Positions 32,964-45,230 of a stretch of DNA of 64,000 nucleotides are shown here, one piece after another. Position 1 is the stretch's first letter; each line of letters begins with the position of its first letter. A program made the position numbers and the translations under genes. The notes under the pieces were generated by a model, which was given only the letters and a program-made list of their open reading frames with translations, made no database searches and was not told the DNA's origin. Origin of the DNA: Cryptomeria japonica (Eukaryota; Streptophyta; Pinopsida; Cupressales; Cupressaceae); assembly GCF_030272615.1 (NCBI RefSeq), contig NC_081407.1, positions 267,980,075 to 268,044,074 on the forward strand. The letters are read 5' to 3'.

Positions 32964-35900
32964 ATGTCAAAGCTCTCTCACAACAAACCCGAGTCTTCCT
33001 CGGGACAACCTTCTCCAAGTAAAGCATCATAAAAAAAAATGAAATACAAGTACGACAGGTACTTGAATCTGTACCCAGAGAGTTCAATGGACTCAAATAT
33101 TAAGGAGATCAGAGACACCGAAATTGGGCATGTTGATATGCAAGAATTTGTTGACCGGGTTCAAAAGGCTCCTACACGTCTAACCAGTTTAATCAAATCT
33201 GAGCTGCATAAGTATGCATCTTTCCCAGTTGCGATTGATGATCCTGAATTTGTACTGGCAGTAGCTGATCACTTTGATCCAAGCACAAGGAAAGTGAAAC
33301 ATGAAGATCAGAATGTCATCATGATCCTAGACAGTGTATTCTTCAATATTGTCTTCAAAGGTTCATCAGTTGAAGTAGCTGATATTTCTGAAGAGAGTGC
33401 TCAAGATACCTATGAGAAACATGAGGATAAATGCAAAAAGGTGATCAATACTGTTTATCTCTCTACTGCAAGAACTTCCCTCACCTCACGATGGCCTAAG
33501 TCCTTCCACAGAAGTGATTTTAATGAGGAATATAATGACATGGTCACCATGTTATCCAGAGTGAGAGGATTAAAGGACTCTCATTATTTTCAAAGTTGGA
33601 TGTCTTATTACATAAATATAATCAGAAAGGGGGCCACAAGAATTGATTGGGGAGAACAGATTAGTGATACGCTTTGTGCTCAATTGAAGGAGGTCAAGGT
33701 AACACTGAAGTTTTACATGACCTCGTACCTGGTTTATGCAGCTGCTTCAATGAGGCAATATCCAGGCTTGTCTACCAAGGGTGACAGAAGATTGGTGCCC
33801 GTTTGGGAGTACTATGATCATCTAACAATCAAGAACCAAGGTAATCATTACAGGAGGGTTAATGATGCCTTCTTTGATGTATGGAAGTGCATTTTTGATA
33901 AAGGCCTGCAGAAGAGAAGAATATCAGAGGTAGCTTATAGCAGGGTATCTCATTTTGGGTGTGTATTTCTATAGTTTCCCACATTCACCTATATCCGAAT
34001 TGTATGTTTCTCAGGTGAACCCTTCATTCTTCCAAGGTTCCCCTCAGACAAAATCATCCTTATGGAGCTATGGAGACAACTAATTAGTGTGCATGAGAAA
34101 CAATCACAAACACATAAGATTGGGCTAAAATTCCCAAAGTCAATTGGCAGGTATTCAGTGCTAACCAATCCCAAGGCCAAAAATATGGAGGAAGAAATGC
34201 AGTGGAATAACATGAGAAGATTCAAGGCCCGAACCGATTTTGACTTTCGTGGTATAAAGAACAAACTCAAAAGGACTTATACTCATGTTTATAGGTTTGA
34301 GGATGTTTGGGCAGATTGTCAGAATGAGGAGGATATAAGAAGGATGGATTTCAGCCGCCTTACTCTGGAACAAATTGAAAATTTGGATCTAGCTAAGATC
34401 CCAATGACCATGGAAGACACAGATGACATAGTGGACCCTGTTTATTACGATAAGAAGATTGATGACTCCCCAATTCCACTTGTGCAATGGTCAAAGAAAG
34501 AAAGAAAATCTTTTACACAGAGGATCTCTCCTATCTTAGAAAACACCAATGCTTGGTTGCTAAAACAGAACCTTAGGATGAAACAACTTCCCACTAGTTC
34601 AGGAGATGACGGCAACAGTGATGGCCCATTGGGCAAGACAACAACAACTGAAACAAGAACAAAGAGCAGGGCAGACTCACAAGCACTATCCTTAGCTCCT
34701 GTGATACAATCAAAGGGTAAAGGACCCAAAATCAAATTTACAGTTAAAGGGTCGAAGAAGGGTGAATCATCATCCGCATCACAAGAAGCAGTGGTGAAGG
34801 AGCCAGAACAACCGCCTGCCAGTGAAGTTGGAAAAGGAAAGGAGGTTGAAGAAGGTGATCGTCCATTCTATTGACTCTGACTCTGACTCTGACTCTGACC
34901 AAGAAGATGAAGATTTTCAAGAAGATGGAGATCTAAGTATGGGTATGACGCAATCAGAGACCGTTGGTCAGTTTTTTACAATAACCAACTTCTCTAATTT
35001 AGATGATATCCCTTCATCTACTTTTGAATCCACCATGACGGATTTTAATGAGACCTTGCAAGATGCACTTACAGAACAGGTTTCAATAGATTTACCCGTC
35101 ACTACTACCACCACCACGACAATTCCTCCATTGGTAAGTGCTGAAGTTACATTCACAACACGCTCCACTCTTCCATCTGTAACTAAAGAGGTAGCAACAA
35201 CAAATGTTCCACTAGATGCCTCAATATCAGCACCATTAGTAACACTCACAACTACTCCAAGTTCTAGTCTCCCTGCTTTCGAAGCTTCAACTCCAAGTCA
35301 GCAAGGAGCTACTACTCCATCAGCTAATCCGGAACTACCCCCTTGGATGGAAGTAGTGGCCCCTAAGAGGAAAAAATAGGTGATATCCCAAGATAAGTTT
35401 GACATTGAACTTTTAGTTCCCCCAAAGCCCAAGGGAACAAAAAAGCCAAAGACGGTATCTCGGGTGGTAATAGACCCAGCTTCCAAGAGAAAATACATTG
35501 AAGTTATGGTGCCATCGTCAGACAAGGACAAAGGCAACATACAATCTGAAGACTATACCATGCAGGTCATAGAGCTCAGGGTGGAAACACATGAGAGTGT
35601 GAAATTAGATTCTCAGACAACCCTTAATTCTTTATTGAGAAGATTGGATCAAGAGAGGGATGAGAAAAATATCTTGAAGCATAAGTGTGAACAACTGACC
35701 AACGTTCTTCTAAAGGTCACACAATCTTCTCAAGAGATAGAGCCTATAAGATCTTCAATAGATACCGAAGCTCTCAAGAAGATTGAACAGGTGGGAGCTA
35801 AAGGCCGAGTGATGGATGAGTGGATTTCAAGGCTAAGGTCAGAAGGCTCTCATCTTCTGAGCTCAACAGTGGAACTATTGTCCGATTATGAAGTAATCCA

Positions 35901-36492
35901 GAGTCAGATGCAAGGACTCAAAACCTCTTTATCACAGGAGATTGAGGAGGTTTTTAAAAGTACTACCTTATGGAGCAAAATGGAGGACTTTAGGATAGAT
36001 GTCCTAGTTGAGAATAAGGTAATTCCCACAAGGGAGAAGTACATTCAGATCTTGTCTTTATTGTCTCATAAACAAGAGATAATGAAGTTAATGATTGCAG
36101 AGCTAGACCAGGAGAAGAAAGAAGGTGGCGACGAGGTTAACTTTATTTTTTCTAAAGCTGGTGATCTCCCTTGCTATTTATATGATGGTGATCAAAATCT
36201 CGTCACTGCTGAAGTTGTTATGCAAGAATTCCTTTCTTTGATGGATCAATGCACAGGACAAGATTTCTCTCTTGATACATTTGATAAACTGTTAGAAATT
36301 CAAGTCAGCTTTGAAGTCCTTGCATCCATGTTGAAGGATGTTAAAAAGAAACAGGTGAAGATTCAAGATGCAATGCCCCACGTCCAAATCATCACAAGCT
36401 CTACCTTGATGCTGAACGAAGCAGAAATGAAAGCCATCCTTGCTAAATTCGAAGATTTCCAGAAATCCAATGAAGAGGGGAATCAAGAATGA
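32964..36492 (+). pseudogene. LTR-encoded ORF of element E, 3' LTR copy, better preserved
   Basis: Function unknown; I recognise no family. A 22-codon upstream frame (ATG 32964, TAA 33030) is in phase with the main start MKYKYDRYLNLYPES at 33039. The main frame is broken only by TAG at 33972 (CAG in the 5' LTR), a frameshifting ~80-bp deletion near 34858 and TAG at 35377; otherwise about 1150 codons are readable. Residues 1-510 look globular (WMSYYINIIRKGATRIDWGE, YPGLSTKGDRRLVPVWEYY). Residues 510-780 are polar with KGKGPKIKFTVKGSKKGESS and an acidic SDSDSDSDQEDED run. The C-terminal third is heptad-rich. No membrane segment or signal peptide was seen, so a classical env protein is unlikely. 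Confidence 0.82.
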
Positions 36493-36650
36493 AGTTCCCC
36501 CTCCTAGCATCCTTTCTTCATGCGGCCGCACCAATAAATGTTGTCAATTTTTGTGCAGCTGCACATTTTCTTTATGTAGTAGTTATAGTAAAATGGGATT
36601 GTGCAGTTGAATAAGTCAACTGTGCCCACCTTTTTCTCAACTTCTTTTCC

Positions 36651-36657
36651 TATATAA
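36651..36657 (+). promoter_or_regulatory. TATA box of E 3' LTR
   Basis: TATATAAGG is conserved with 23494-23500. It could drive transcription out of the element into F sequence to the right. Confidence 0.65.
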
Positions 36658-36764
36658 GGAGGACCTTTTTGTAAATATATCTTTTTTCACGCTTAGCAAA
36701 ACTTTGCAAATTTTTTATGCCAACTAAGACTTTGGGCTTTTTGTGGTGAAAATCCTATCAAACG

Positions 36765-36770
36765 AATAAA
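36765..36770 (+). terminator. Polyadenylation signal of element E
   Basis: AATAAA conserved with 23608-23613; the expected 3' processing signal of E genomic RNA. Confidence 0.5.
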
Positions 36771-37415
36771 GAAAATAGTTTTGTTGATTACAAACTTTGT
36801 GTTGTATTAAGAAACTCATTTATATAATTTGATGTTCCTATGCCCATTGAATCTATATTATCTTTACTTCTTTGATCATTAAGATATTGCTACATGGTTA
36901 GAGAGCTCTCGAATCTTGCAAAGTAGACTTTGTGCTCTTAGCATACTTGAGAAATCTGCTGATAAATTAAGTAACTTGTGGTAAGCTTTGTATTGTTGCG
37001 GTTATTTGTAGTTTAATGGATTAGAAATCTATACTTGAAGACTTTGAGCTTTAAGCTAAGTTTCTAATTGTTTAATTTGTAACGATTAGTGTGAATTAGT
37101 GTTACCATAAAGGAGACTTTGTGCTTCTTAATAGGAACTCTTGGTGTAGTTTGTTAGATTAATAGTTCTTTTCTTTAAGTATCTGAAGAGGTAGAGAAAT
37201 TGTAACTAGGTGAAGGGAGTATACATAAACTCTGAAAAAAGAGAGTTATATGCCCAACACCATCCCACAAATTTAATTTCTTATTAATTAGAGGAGAAAT
37301 TTCATAGGGAACCTCCCCTTGATGAGAGGAGAGATTAATTTCTTAACATAGCATTGTGTGAATTATATATTTTGTCATTAGTACGCTGGTGACAAAATAT
37401 TCACCCAACACTACG

Positions 37416-38390
37416 CTAATATCGAGATAAAAGGGACAACACATGAAGGGAAAAAAAGGCATGACTATACTAGCCTAGTAAAAATTGTGCTTACTATGAG
37501 TCATGAAAAAGAAAATTTTGAAATACCAAATCACAAAGAAAAAGGCTCAGTTTGCCAAGTAACTTGAATTTAAAACACGTCACATGGTGTGTGCATAGTG
37601 TAACATTGAGTAGGTTGTATGCCCCTACATTAAAGCGATTAAGTACACCTCATCAAGAGCAATAGCTTTAGGTTAGCACGCATCCAAAATACAAGCACAT
37701 TACCACAATGGGATGCCCCAAGGAAGGACAAATCAAAGGATAATAGTCACAAAACATATAGGAAAAAGCACATAAGGGATCCACTAACTATGGGATCTGT
37801 AATGCACTTGCGATAAATAATGTATATCAAGAATAATTACATTGAATTGACCTCATCCCCCAAATGTAATGGAACTTCAAACATAAAGGAAGAAGAGAAC
37901 AACAGATAACAAACAAATGTCTTTTTGAGTCAACATGGAAGAGACCAAAATGGAGATCTCAATGCTTTGCATCTTCCCCAAGTAGACAATACAAGAGAAC
38001 ATTTATGAATAATAGCACATGTACAACATAACATGGATACAACATATAGAATAATTGAGATACAAATAGAGGAATGTCGCAACGAATTCAACCTCTTTAT
38101 TGCCTTGCACTAATGAAGTAACAAGGGTCATCCAAAGAGAACCCAACATAACACAAAAACATATCAAGCAACACATCACAAGGGAAGCACATTACAAGCA
38201 AGAAAACACACAAAAGAGAATCCATGACACGAATGAATCTAGTCAAGCAAATCATTCGCCTCCCAATATTACTTAACATCATTTAGGGATGGTGGACAAG
38301 ATGCAAGAGGAGCCACATCAAGCATGGTAGATTAAGCTATTGCAAATATCAAACAAGGACCATTCTATAATGATGAATCACTTTGTTTAT
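37416..38390 (-). other. Element F internal sequence, no gene seen
   Basis: About 1 kb right of the E insertion. No RT, RNase H or integrase motif could be read on either strand, although this is where pol of F would be expected. Confidence 0.5.
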
Positions 38391-39388
38391 CACTAGGAGC
38401 TAGGGTTAATGCTTTTAAAAATGTGAAGATAACACATGATTAATCTCAACAAGCTTATAAATATCATCAGGATCACTAGGATCAACATTGTTAGCATGAA
38501 CAACATAATTATCATCATCTATATCATCATCTAAATTGATTAAAATAGGATCTTTAATATAAAAAGAAGTTGAACCATCATTTTGCTTAAGCATTTTTAA
38601 TTTAGGTGATTTGAGTTGAACTTCCTCCCTAGAGTTATGCGAAGGCTAGACAAGTGGGACCAAGTCAACATTCGGTATCTTCAGGGAAGAAAGGGTTTGG
38701 GAAGAAATTTCACAAGCCTTACCACAATGTCTTTGTCGGTATTCTCTCACGTGCAACAATTCCTTTTAGTTTTAGTTGAGACTTGCAAAGGTTAAGGATC
38801 AATCGATATAGATTTATTTTCTTCCCTTATAGGGGGAGGAATGGAAGAAACCCCAATAGGTTGAGAGACACATGATTCCAAGCGCTTTCCTTTATAGGAT
38901 GTAGGAGGTGGGACTATGACATATATAGAGGGAATAGGAGTAGGAAGAGGACTAGGTCTAGGAAGAGGAAGAGGAATATCCATGGGTGTAGGGTCTCTAG
39001 GTTTTCTCAGGGCCATTATCATCTCATTTTTTCATTTTTGATAAGATAAGAAAAGGATGTCATTTGAGGCTTTAAAGACTCGTGTTGTTTAGACAAAAAG
39101 TAATCAAGAATGAAATTTCCACAGTTCATTGTGGGTTGGTAAAGGCTATGATTAATTGTTAAATAATAGTACCATTATGGGGGAATTTCAGACATTTATG
39201 AATTGTAGAAGGGACAAATTGCATGGAAAAGAGCCAGGGATGTCCCAACTTCACATGAAATTGATCTGATGTAGAAATAATAACAAAGGTGACATCTAAG
39301 CACTTAGTACCAACTCAATGGGAAGAGTAATAAACCAATAGTTAGGCAAGAAAAACCATCATACACCTTAACCATAACATCACACTTA
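38391..39388 (-). pseudogene. Element F, protease-like remnant region
   Basis: Continues the gag frame region on the minus strand. Fragments near 39100-39380 (ITLPIELVLSA, then DIPGSFPCNLS) weakly resemble the retropepsin C-part of gypsy elements that precedes a YPWL motif. A proline-rich open stretch at 38792-39022 and an acidic stretch (INLDDDIDDDNYVVHANN) near 38500-38560 follow. Many stops. This assignment is weak. Confidence 0.35.
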
Positions 39389-41226
39389 TCAATCATATGT
39401 CACTTGATGCAATTGTTGAGTAAAAAGATGTTCTTCAATAATCACATTCACCATACTTATTGGATCAATGAGTTCCCTTTGTGAGAGTTTGTCTTTGATC
39501 TTCGTAGTAATATATAATGGGCCACCGAGTGCACCAATAGCCTCACTAGGATCAAAAGTAATACAAAAGCCTTTTGTAGGTTTAGGTTCGTCAATGAGGT
39601 TCACAACATTATTAGATTCTATACCAAGCTCATTAGGGGAGAAATCAAATGGCTTGGACTCAACAACATTATTTGAATGAGAAGGTAACAAATTGGTTAA
39701 GATTTGGAGGTTTTGGTTAGGAGGAGCTACAAACTTATTCCCTTTGTCATTCACACTAGTTACAAATATAGTATAGTTATCAATAAAGTCTTAAATCTTA
39801 TTCCTCAACTTGTGGTATTTCTCAATGTCATGACCTTGTTGACAATAATATTGACAAGAAGCTTTAGGATCATGGGAAGTTGGAAATGGTTTAGAATAGT
39901 CAATTGGTTTGATGGGAGGAATTTGCAACAAATTAGATTCATCAACCTTGACATTATACTATACAAAGACTTAGAAAGAGGAGTTAATTCTTTTATGAAG
40001 TATTTGGATTAAGGGGCCACACCCAGTGTTGTGGTTGCCACTTGAGTGTTGATGTTGTCATTTATCTTGATGAAACCTTTGTTGTGTTTGAAATTCATAA
40101 ACAAGTGTTGAGCGCTCTCACTCTTATCAACCAAAGCCATTGAAGAGGATGATTAAAATTGGTTCACTTGAAGCTAATAATTATGAAGCACTACACACAA
40201 TTGTGTAAAAGAAGTAAACTCAATAAATAGAAGCTTAGATCTCCAATATCCTTTTGTAAACTAGCGATAAAAATTCTTTGAACACCATGATCAGGCACAA
40301 GATAAACAATTTGAGAATGTAGATGTTTATATCTACCAATAAAATCAATCACTTTTTCTTTAACTCCTTGCTTACAATGAATCAAATGAGTTATAATCTT
40401 AGGACCAATTTTATTTTGAAATTATTGAATGAAAGCATTAGCCAATTGTTGAAAAGAAGTAATAGAATAAGGAGACAAAAAACAATACCATTGCACAAGG
40501 CTTTATCTCTAAAGGTTTGAGTAAATAATTTTGCCATCGGTCTTTGATCATGAGAGAAATCACTAGACACAAGGTTTGAAATTTCTTCACATGAGCCAAG
40601 GGGTCACATTTTCCATTGTATAACTCTAATTGAGTGATTTCCACATGTTTAGGAGGAATCACACAAACAATCTTGTCAGATAATGGGCTTGCTACATCAA
40701 ATGTGGGGACACTTAATTTAGATTGAGTTAAAGAAGCCAATTGATGATGTAAGAATGAAATAGTTTGAGCTATGTTATTGATAGTTGCTTGAGTGGATGG
40801 ATTGGATTTGGACATATTGGATTGTGATGGAGGAGTAATATTATTGTTAGTAAGTGGAGATGGAGAATAAAGAGGGGGAACATTATGGTGTGCTGGTATA
40901 GGAGATGGTTGTGAAACAAATGGAAGACTCATGAAAGGAGGTATGTAAGAATATTGATTAATAGGATTTTCCCCATGACTAATATGTGTAGGATTAACAT
41001 TTTTTGTGGAAATGGTCATGATAGAAGATGCAAATATAGGCACACTAGGCAATGATGTAGGCTTAGGAATGGAATGGTTAACTTGGCTAATGGGTTGAGA
41101 GTAACATAGGTCTTTTGCACAAATTTTGATTGGTATAATAGTGGTATCAATTATATGAGAAAGGCCATGCAACACATCCACACCTACCTTATCACGTTGA
41201 ACCATTCTTTTAAATCCTTCAATCAA
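39389..41226 (-). pseudogene. gag: Element F gag
   Basis: On the minus strand the first open part (41226-40438) is Pro/Ser-rich and ends with ELYNGKCDPLAHVKKFQTLC, the start of the gag core (family: YDGKGDP..HV..F). After frame changes: CKQGVKEKVIDFIGRYKHLH, VPDHGVQRIFIASLQKDIGD, then a zinc-finger-like CQYYCQQGHDIEKYHKL near 39800-39860. The last open part (39754-39389) is NDKGNKFVAPPNQNLQ... to LFTQQLHQVTYD. Several stops and frameshifts; the protein is not intact. Confidence 0.72.
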
Positions 41227-42419
41227 GGGATTGCCTCACTATCTTGGTATTGTCAACCCATCCAATGTTGAAGATTTGCAAACTCATTATCAATCTTCTC
41301 CAATTGGTCAATAGTAACCTGAGTTAGTGATTCATCCTCATCATGAAAAGTATGAGGGTAATGAATCTCCATGATGTGGGGTATGCCATGTGTGGGTTTA
41401 GAGGAAGCACTAACATTCACATGGAATAGGTTAGTGAATTGGGCTCCATATCCTTAGTATTTAAACCTTGCTAAGCCCCAAGTCTATAACTAATTCTCAC
41501 CAGAATATTGGATGTAGGACTAAGGATATAAAAAATTATGCACAAAGAGGGAAATATTGAATTCAAAGTTTTGAAATGTAAACTATGATTAAAAAATGTA
41601 TTTTCTTTGTAAAATAATTGATTAACCAATGAATTAAATAATGTGAATTATGATATTGAACACTAGATGCATCTAAATCTGAACATAATATGTCATAACA
41701 ATCGAAACTGAGAATAGAATTGAAAGATTATGCAACCCACAAGTCAATTTTAGAAGAATAAATTAGGGTTTTATGAATTTAGTCTCTAAATTTATGTAAC
41801 TCAATTGCATATATGATCTATGAGTGTAAATATTAATGTTGAAGCATACAAATTAGATCTGAGAATGAAAATAAAAAATAAGCATGAGGCATGTTGGGTT
41901 CACCAAAATGTTTTGGTTCAATGGAAAAATAGGGTTTCACCAATTAAGATAATAAAACCACTAATCTCACCAAATCAAGCAAACATTAATTAAGGGGGTA
42001 AATTCAATAAATCTAGCCACAATTCAATTAGGGAAAATGATTGAGATACTAATTAAATTTACTTATTTGTTGTCTCCCCTTTTATAGTCAAAATTGGATT
42101 TGAATTGTAAAGTTCTAAGATGAAAAATTGAAGTATTTGACCCAAAACACTAATAATATAGTGTTCCAAATTTAAGAAAAAAGCCAAAGATAGAGATTTG
42201 AGAAGACAAAGTGAATTAGATATTGTAGCTGAAAATCCGAGCAAGTGGGATGTTTTCTAAATCAAGGAAACGCACAAGATCCACTATAGAAAGATTTCCC
42301 AAAATTCTCAAGACTGAGGTGGTAGGTCGCCTTGGTCCTCCAATTTTCACTCTTATAAAAGTTGAACCTATTCGTTATCGTCTACTCTGTCGGAATCTTT
42401 GATTGCAGCACCTGAAAAA
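41227..42419 (-). other. Element F leader between 5' LTR and gag
   Basis: AT-rich, no ORF of note. No convincing PBS was found next to the LTR; on the minus strand the bases after the LTR read AGGTGCTGCAATCAAAGATT, which I cannot assign to a tRNA. Confidence 0.45.
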
Positions 42420-43162
42420 TTTTCTACATAGAGAGAGAGAGAAAAAGGGTTGTGGATGGGGTTTGCATTGGGTCAAACCATAGTTTAGGAATTAACTTTG
42501 AAATTGAAATGAAAATAGAATTGAATTGCAACAAGATGCTTTCCTTTTGAGAGAAAGGCTAGATTAAAATTGAATGCTTGTAATTGAAGTTGATACCTCG
42601 ATGAAGCTTGCTTGAATCCTCACACAAAGGTTTAGGATGTCATGTAGAATGTCTTAATGGAAGGTTGATCATGGATGGCATCTTTAATGCTTGAACTTGA
42701 CTTAATCCCTCTTCTAATTCTTGACAAATGCTTGATTGCTTTCTCACTTGAATTTGCTAGAGTGTAATTGAGAGAGATATCCAACTTAGGCTTCATAGAC
42801 ATCATAGACTTCAAATGAGAGGGGTAGGCCTCCTTTTATACTTAATCATCCAAAAATTATTTGAATTTTTGGAGAAGGCTAACATAGGACCTAAATTCCC
42901 GCCAACTTGATGTTACCATTGATGGGACCAAATTTGGGTCCTGATTAGGAGGACCAGGGTAGTGGGGTGCCCAGGCCCTAGCACCTTGGTCCCGCTAACC
43001 AGGACTCAAATTTGAGTAGGAGACAAAAGGGGAGTTTGAAAATACAGATTTTAGGAAGGTGTGAGCAAAATCAAAGCAAACATCAGGCACTGAGAGATAG
43101 AATGCCAAGGTGAGGTCTAGGTGAGGAAAAAAGTGTATGCGGATATAATTTACGATGCTACA
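42420..43162 (-). repeat. 5' LTR of element F
   Basis: Homologous to 17393-18162 along its length. On the minus strand it starts TGTAGCATCGTAAATTATAT. It contains only a short (GA)7 run at 42430-42443. Confidence 0.82.
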
Positions 43163-43840
43163 ATAAGATTTTTTTATAAAATTTTAGAAGCCCTATCAAA
43201 AATCAACTTCACAAAATTTTAAAAGCCCTATCAAAAATCAACTTCACAAATCTTAGAGGGGGCAAAATCAAATTAGTTTTTGATCATCTACTTAGATAAG
43301 TGAAAAAAAGATCATTATGAATGAATATTATTTGATTTTAATCGTGGAAGTAATTAATTTTCATAGACCTAGTAGTTGTGAAGGGACTCACCAATATTTT
43401 AATTGTAAAATCAACTTTGTTATAATGGAAATTTACCATTGTTACAATTATAACATGTGGACAATAGACTTTTAATAATGTATATTAAAAAATTCCACAT
43501 TTATTAAAGTTCACATTCTTTTCATATATCAAAATTGACAATTGAATATATTTTAAATATAAATCTTTAATTAAAAAACATGTTCTTATATACAAACCAT
43601 ATTTTGATTAAATCATTTTAATTTAAAGACATTCTTTTAATTCAATAAAAATTAAGCCAAGATCTAGAAACTAATTTACATGTACATGTGCTAAAAGCAT
43701 TAAGGTTGTGAAAAGTAAAATTACATTATTGAAATCTACACACTTTCAATCTATAAAAATATCTTTATATGTTATATAAATGTATATAAAAAAAAAAACT
43801 ACAAGTCCATATGTCTACATGTCATCTACTCCATAGATAA
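43163..43840. other. AT-rich stretch with a 35-bp tandem repeat
   Basis: No gene seen. 43178-43212 and 43213-43247 are two near-identical 35-bp copies (AGCCCTATCAAAAATCAACT). If gypsy X continued after F it should start here, but no X coding sequence is recognisable. Confidence 0.6.
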
Positions 43841-44088
43841 GGCAAGGCTTTATAGTCTCCACAAAGTCAATTAAGCTTTGAAAATGCTCCTCATTTCCTG
43901 ATTTAATCTTGTACTCCAACTCCAATAACATTTCCCAAGTAATACATTTAACCTAGATGATTTAGGCAAGGCTTTATAGTCTCCACAAAGTCAATTAAGC
44001 TTTGAAAATGCTCCTCATTTCCTGATTTAATCTTGTACTCCAACTCCAATAACATTTCCCAAGTAATGCATTTAACCTAGATGATTTG
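43841..44088. repeat. 124-bp tandem duplication
   Basis: 43841-43964 and 43965-44088 differ at one or two positions, so the duplication is recent. On the minus strand the unit is open for about 37 codons (CITWEMLLELEYKIKSGN..), flanked by a CTAG acceptor-like end; I do not recognise the peptide and it may be chance. Confidence 0.9.
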
Positions 44089-45230
44089 ATTCACTTAGGC
44101 ATAGAAATAGAGGATGTAACATAGTTGATTTAAGATTAGGGTTACTATTAATTTGATAGTTAAGTCAATGAATCAAAACATAACCAATTTACAAAGCTAG
44201 GTTTTCTATTAATAACAAGAGCTGCAAGCAGCAAAGTTCCTGCCGAGCAATGGCCGGAACTGTAGTTGTTTGGTGTGGTGTAGCAGTAGGAAGATCAAAA
44301 AGATTTTTATTTTATAAATGCAACTATCAGAATCAATGGGGAAGATGGCAGATATCAGTATATGCAATATCTACTCAATACATATACACAAAATTTGTTT
44401 GATAAGAGCTGCACCTGTAGTATGGGCAATTTCCTTTTTTTAATATCAATACTCACATAGAAGGGACTCTATGCATGGATCTTAGCACTTCAATAGTAAA
44501 ATCATCTTTTGAACTTATAGACATAGCCACAACACCATTGCGAATTTTTGGCACTTATAGACATAGCTACAACACCATTGCGAATTTTTGGTGCTCTGTG
44601 AGTCGTGTTCTTGATTCAAAACAGAATTTAACCAAAATGTAACCTAACAAATTTCTTGAAACAAAGAAACCTAAATTTATTTTGTGATTTTAAAGAAAGA
44701 GAATATCTTCCAAATGAAAGTCCTTTGTAAGAGGTAATTTTGATGCTTTATTAGAAGAGACCTGAAGAAACATGTTACTTACCATTAACAACACATAAAA
44801 AACATTTTTACTGTCACTTAGAATGTATGTGTATGCTTAGATCTCAATTTTAAAGCTTTCTATTTCAAGGCCTTACTTATTAATGTATATACAAACAAGT
44901 TCAAACGACACAGATTGTATAAAAGCATTCAATTAAATCACCCTCAGCTTTCAATTAATTTATGACTGTAAATGCTTATCAAAGTTTCAAAATGAATGAT
45001 TCAAAATTTTAAATCACAATAAAATAATTTCACACATTAGATCACCACAATAAAAAGATTCAGATTTATACCACAATAAAAAGATTTCACAAATTTCATT
45101 TTATACCTCGGTTTTCCCACTTCTTGCAACGTTTATTCTATTTTTAAGAACTTTGGCAGCCTGCCTCTGCCAAAATGGGCACTTCAGGAACATGAAGGGG
45201 GATTATTTGTTGCAACTTCTTTAGTTGATT
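44089..45230. other. Intergenic AT-rich sequence with a 40-bp tandem duplication
   Basis: 44513-44552 and 44553-44592 are two 40-bp copies with one difference (AACACCATTGCGAATTTTTG). On the minus strand one copy lies in a short open frame. No known gene. Confidence 0.7.

Larger units (their letters stand above)
18301..37410 (+). mobile_element. Giant-LTR Ty3/gypsy element E, complete, 19.1 kb
   Basis: LTRs of 5953 bp (18301-24253) and 5822 bp (31589-37410) begin TGTTGTCCTC and end ACCCAACA. They are flanked by a perfect five-base duplication CTACG (18296-18300 and 37411-37415). The 7.3-kb internal part has a tRNA-Arg-type PBS, gag, protease, an extra RNase H, RT, a degenerate RNase H and integrase; no chromodomain was seen. 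This domain set fits the non-chromovirus Tat/Athila side of Ty3/gypsy. Each LTR carries a palindrome array and a large ORF. Many stops in both LTRs and in pol show it is dead. A 1.1-kb insertion (G) interrupts gag. Confidence 0.93.
31589..37410 (+). repeat. 3' LTR of element E (5822 bp)
   Basis: Begins TGTTGTCCTCGATTTCAGC and ends TTCACCCAACA, followed by CTACG. It is the better-preserved LTR copy. Differences from the 5' LTR include loss of two palindrome units in cluster 1, a deletion in cluster 2 near 32550, an extra unit near 32710-32745 and an ~80-bp deletion in the ORF near 34858. No obvious polypurine tract stands before it; the preceding bases are CAGTCAGAGCCAAT. Confidence 0.93.
17393..43162 (-). 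mobile_element. Gypsy element F, minus strand, pol-less, carries element E
   Basis: Two homologous LTR copies lie in the same orientation at about 17393-18162 and 42420-43162. Between them, after removing E (18301-37410), is a minus-strand gag region (39389-41226), decayed protease-like sequence and about 1 kb of non-coding DNA, then a polypurine tract next to the left LTR. Read on the minus strand the order is 5' LTR, leader, gag, PR remnant, PPT, 3' LTR. No RT, RNase H or integrase was recognised, so this is a deleted or non-autonomous gypsy element. The flank after 43162 is ATAAG; a clean duplication on the other side is not visible. Confidence 0.78.

Noticed and set aside
32964-36492. LTR ORF as a classical env gene
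   Set aside because: No signal peptide, no transmembrane segment and no furin-like site can be seen in the translation.
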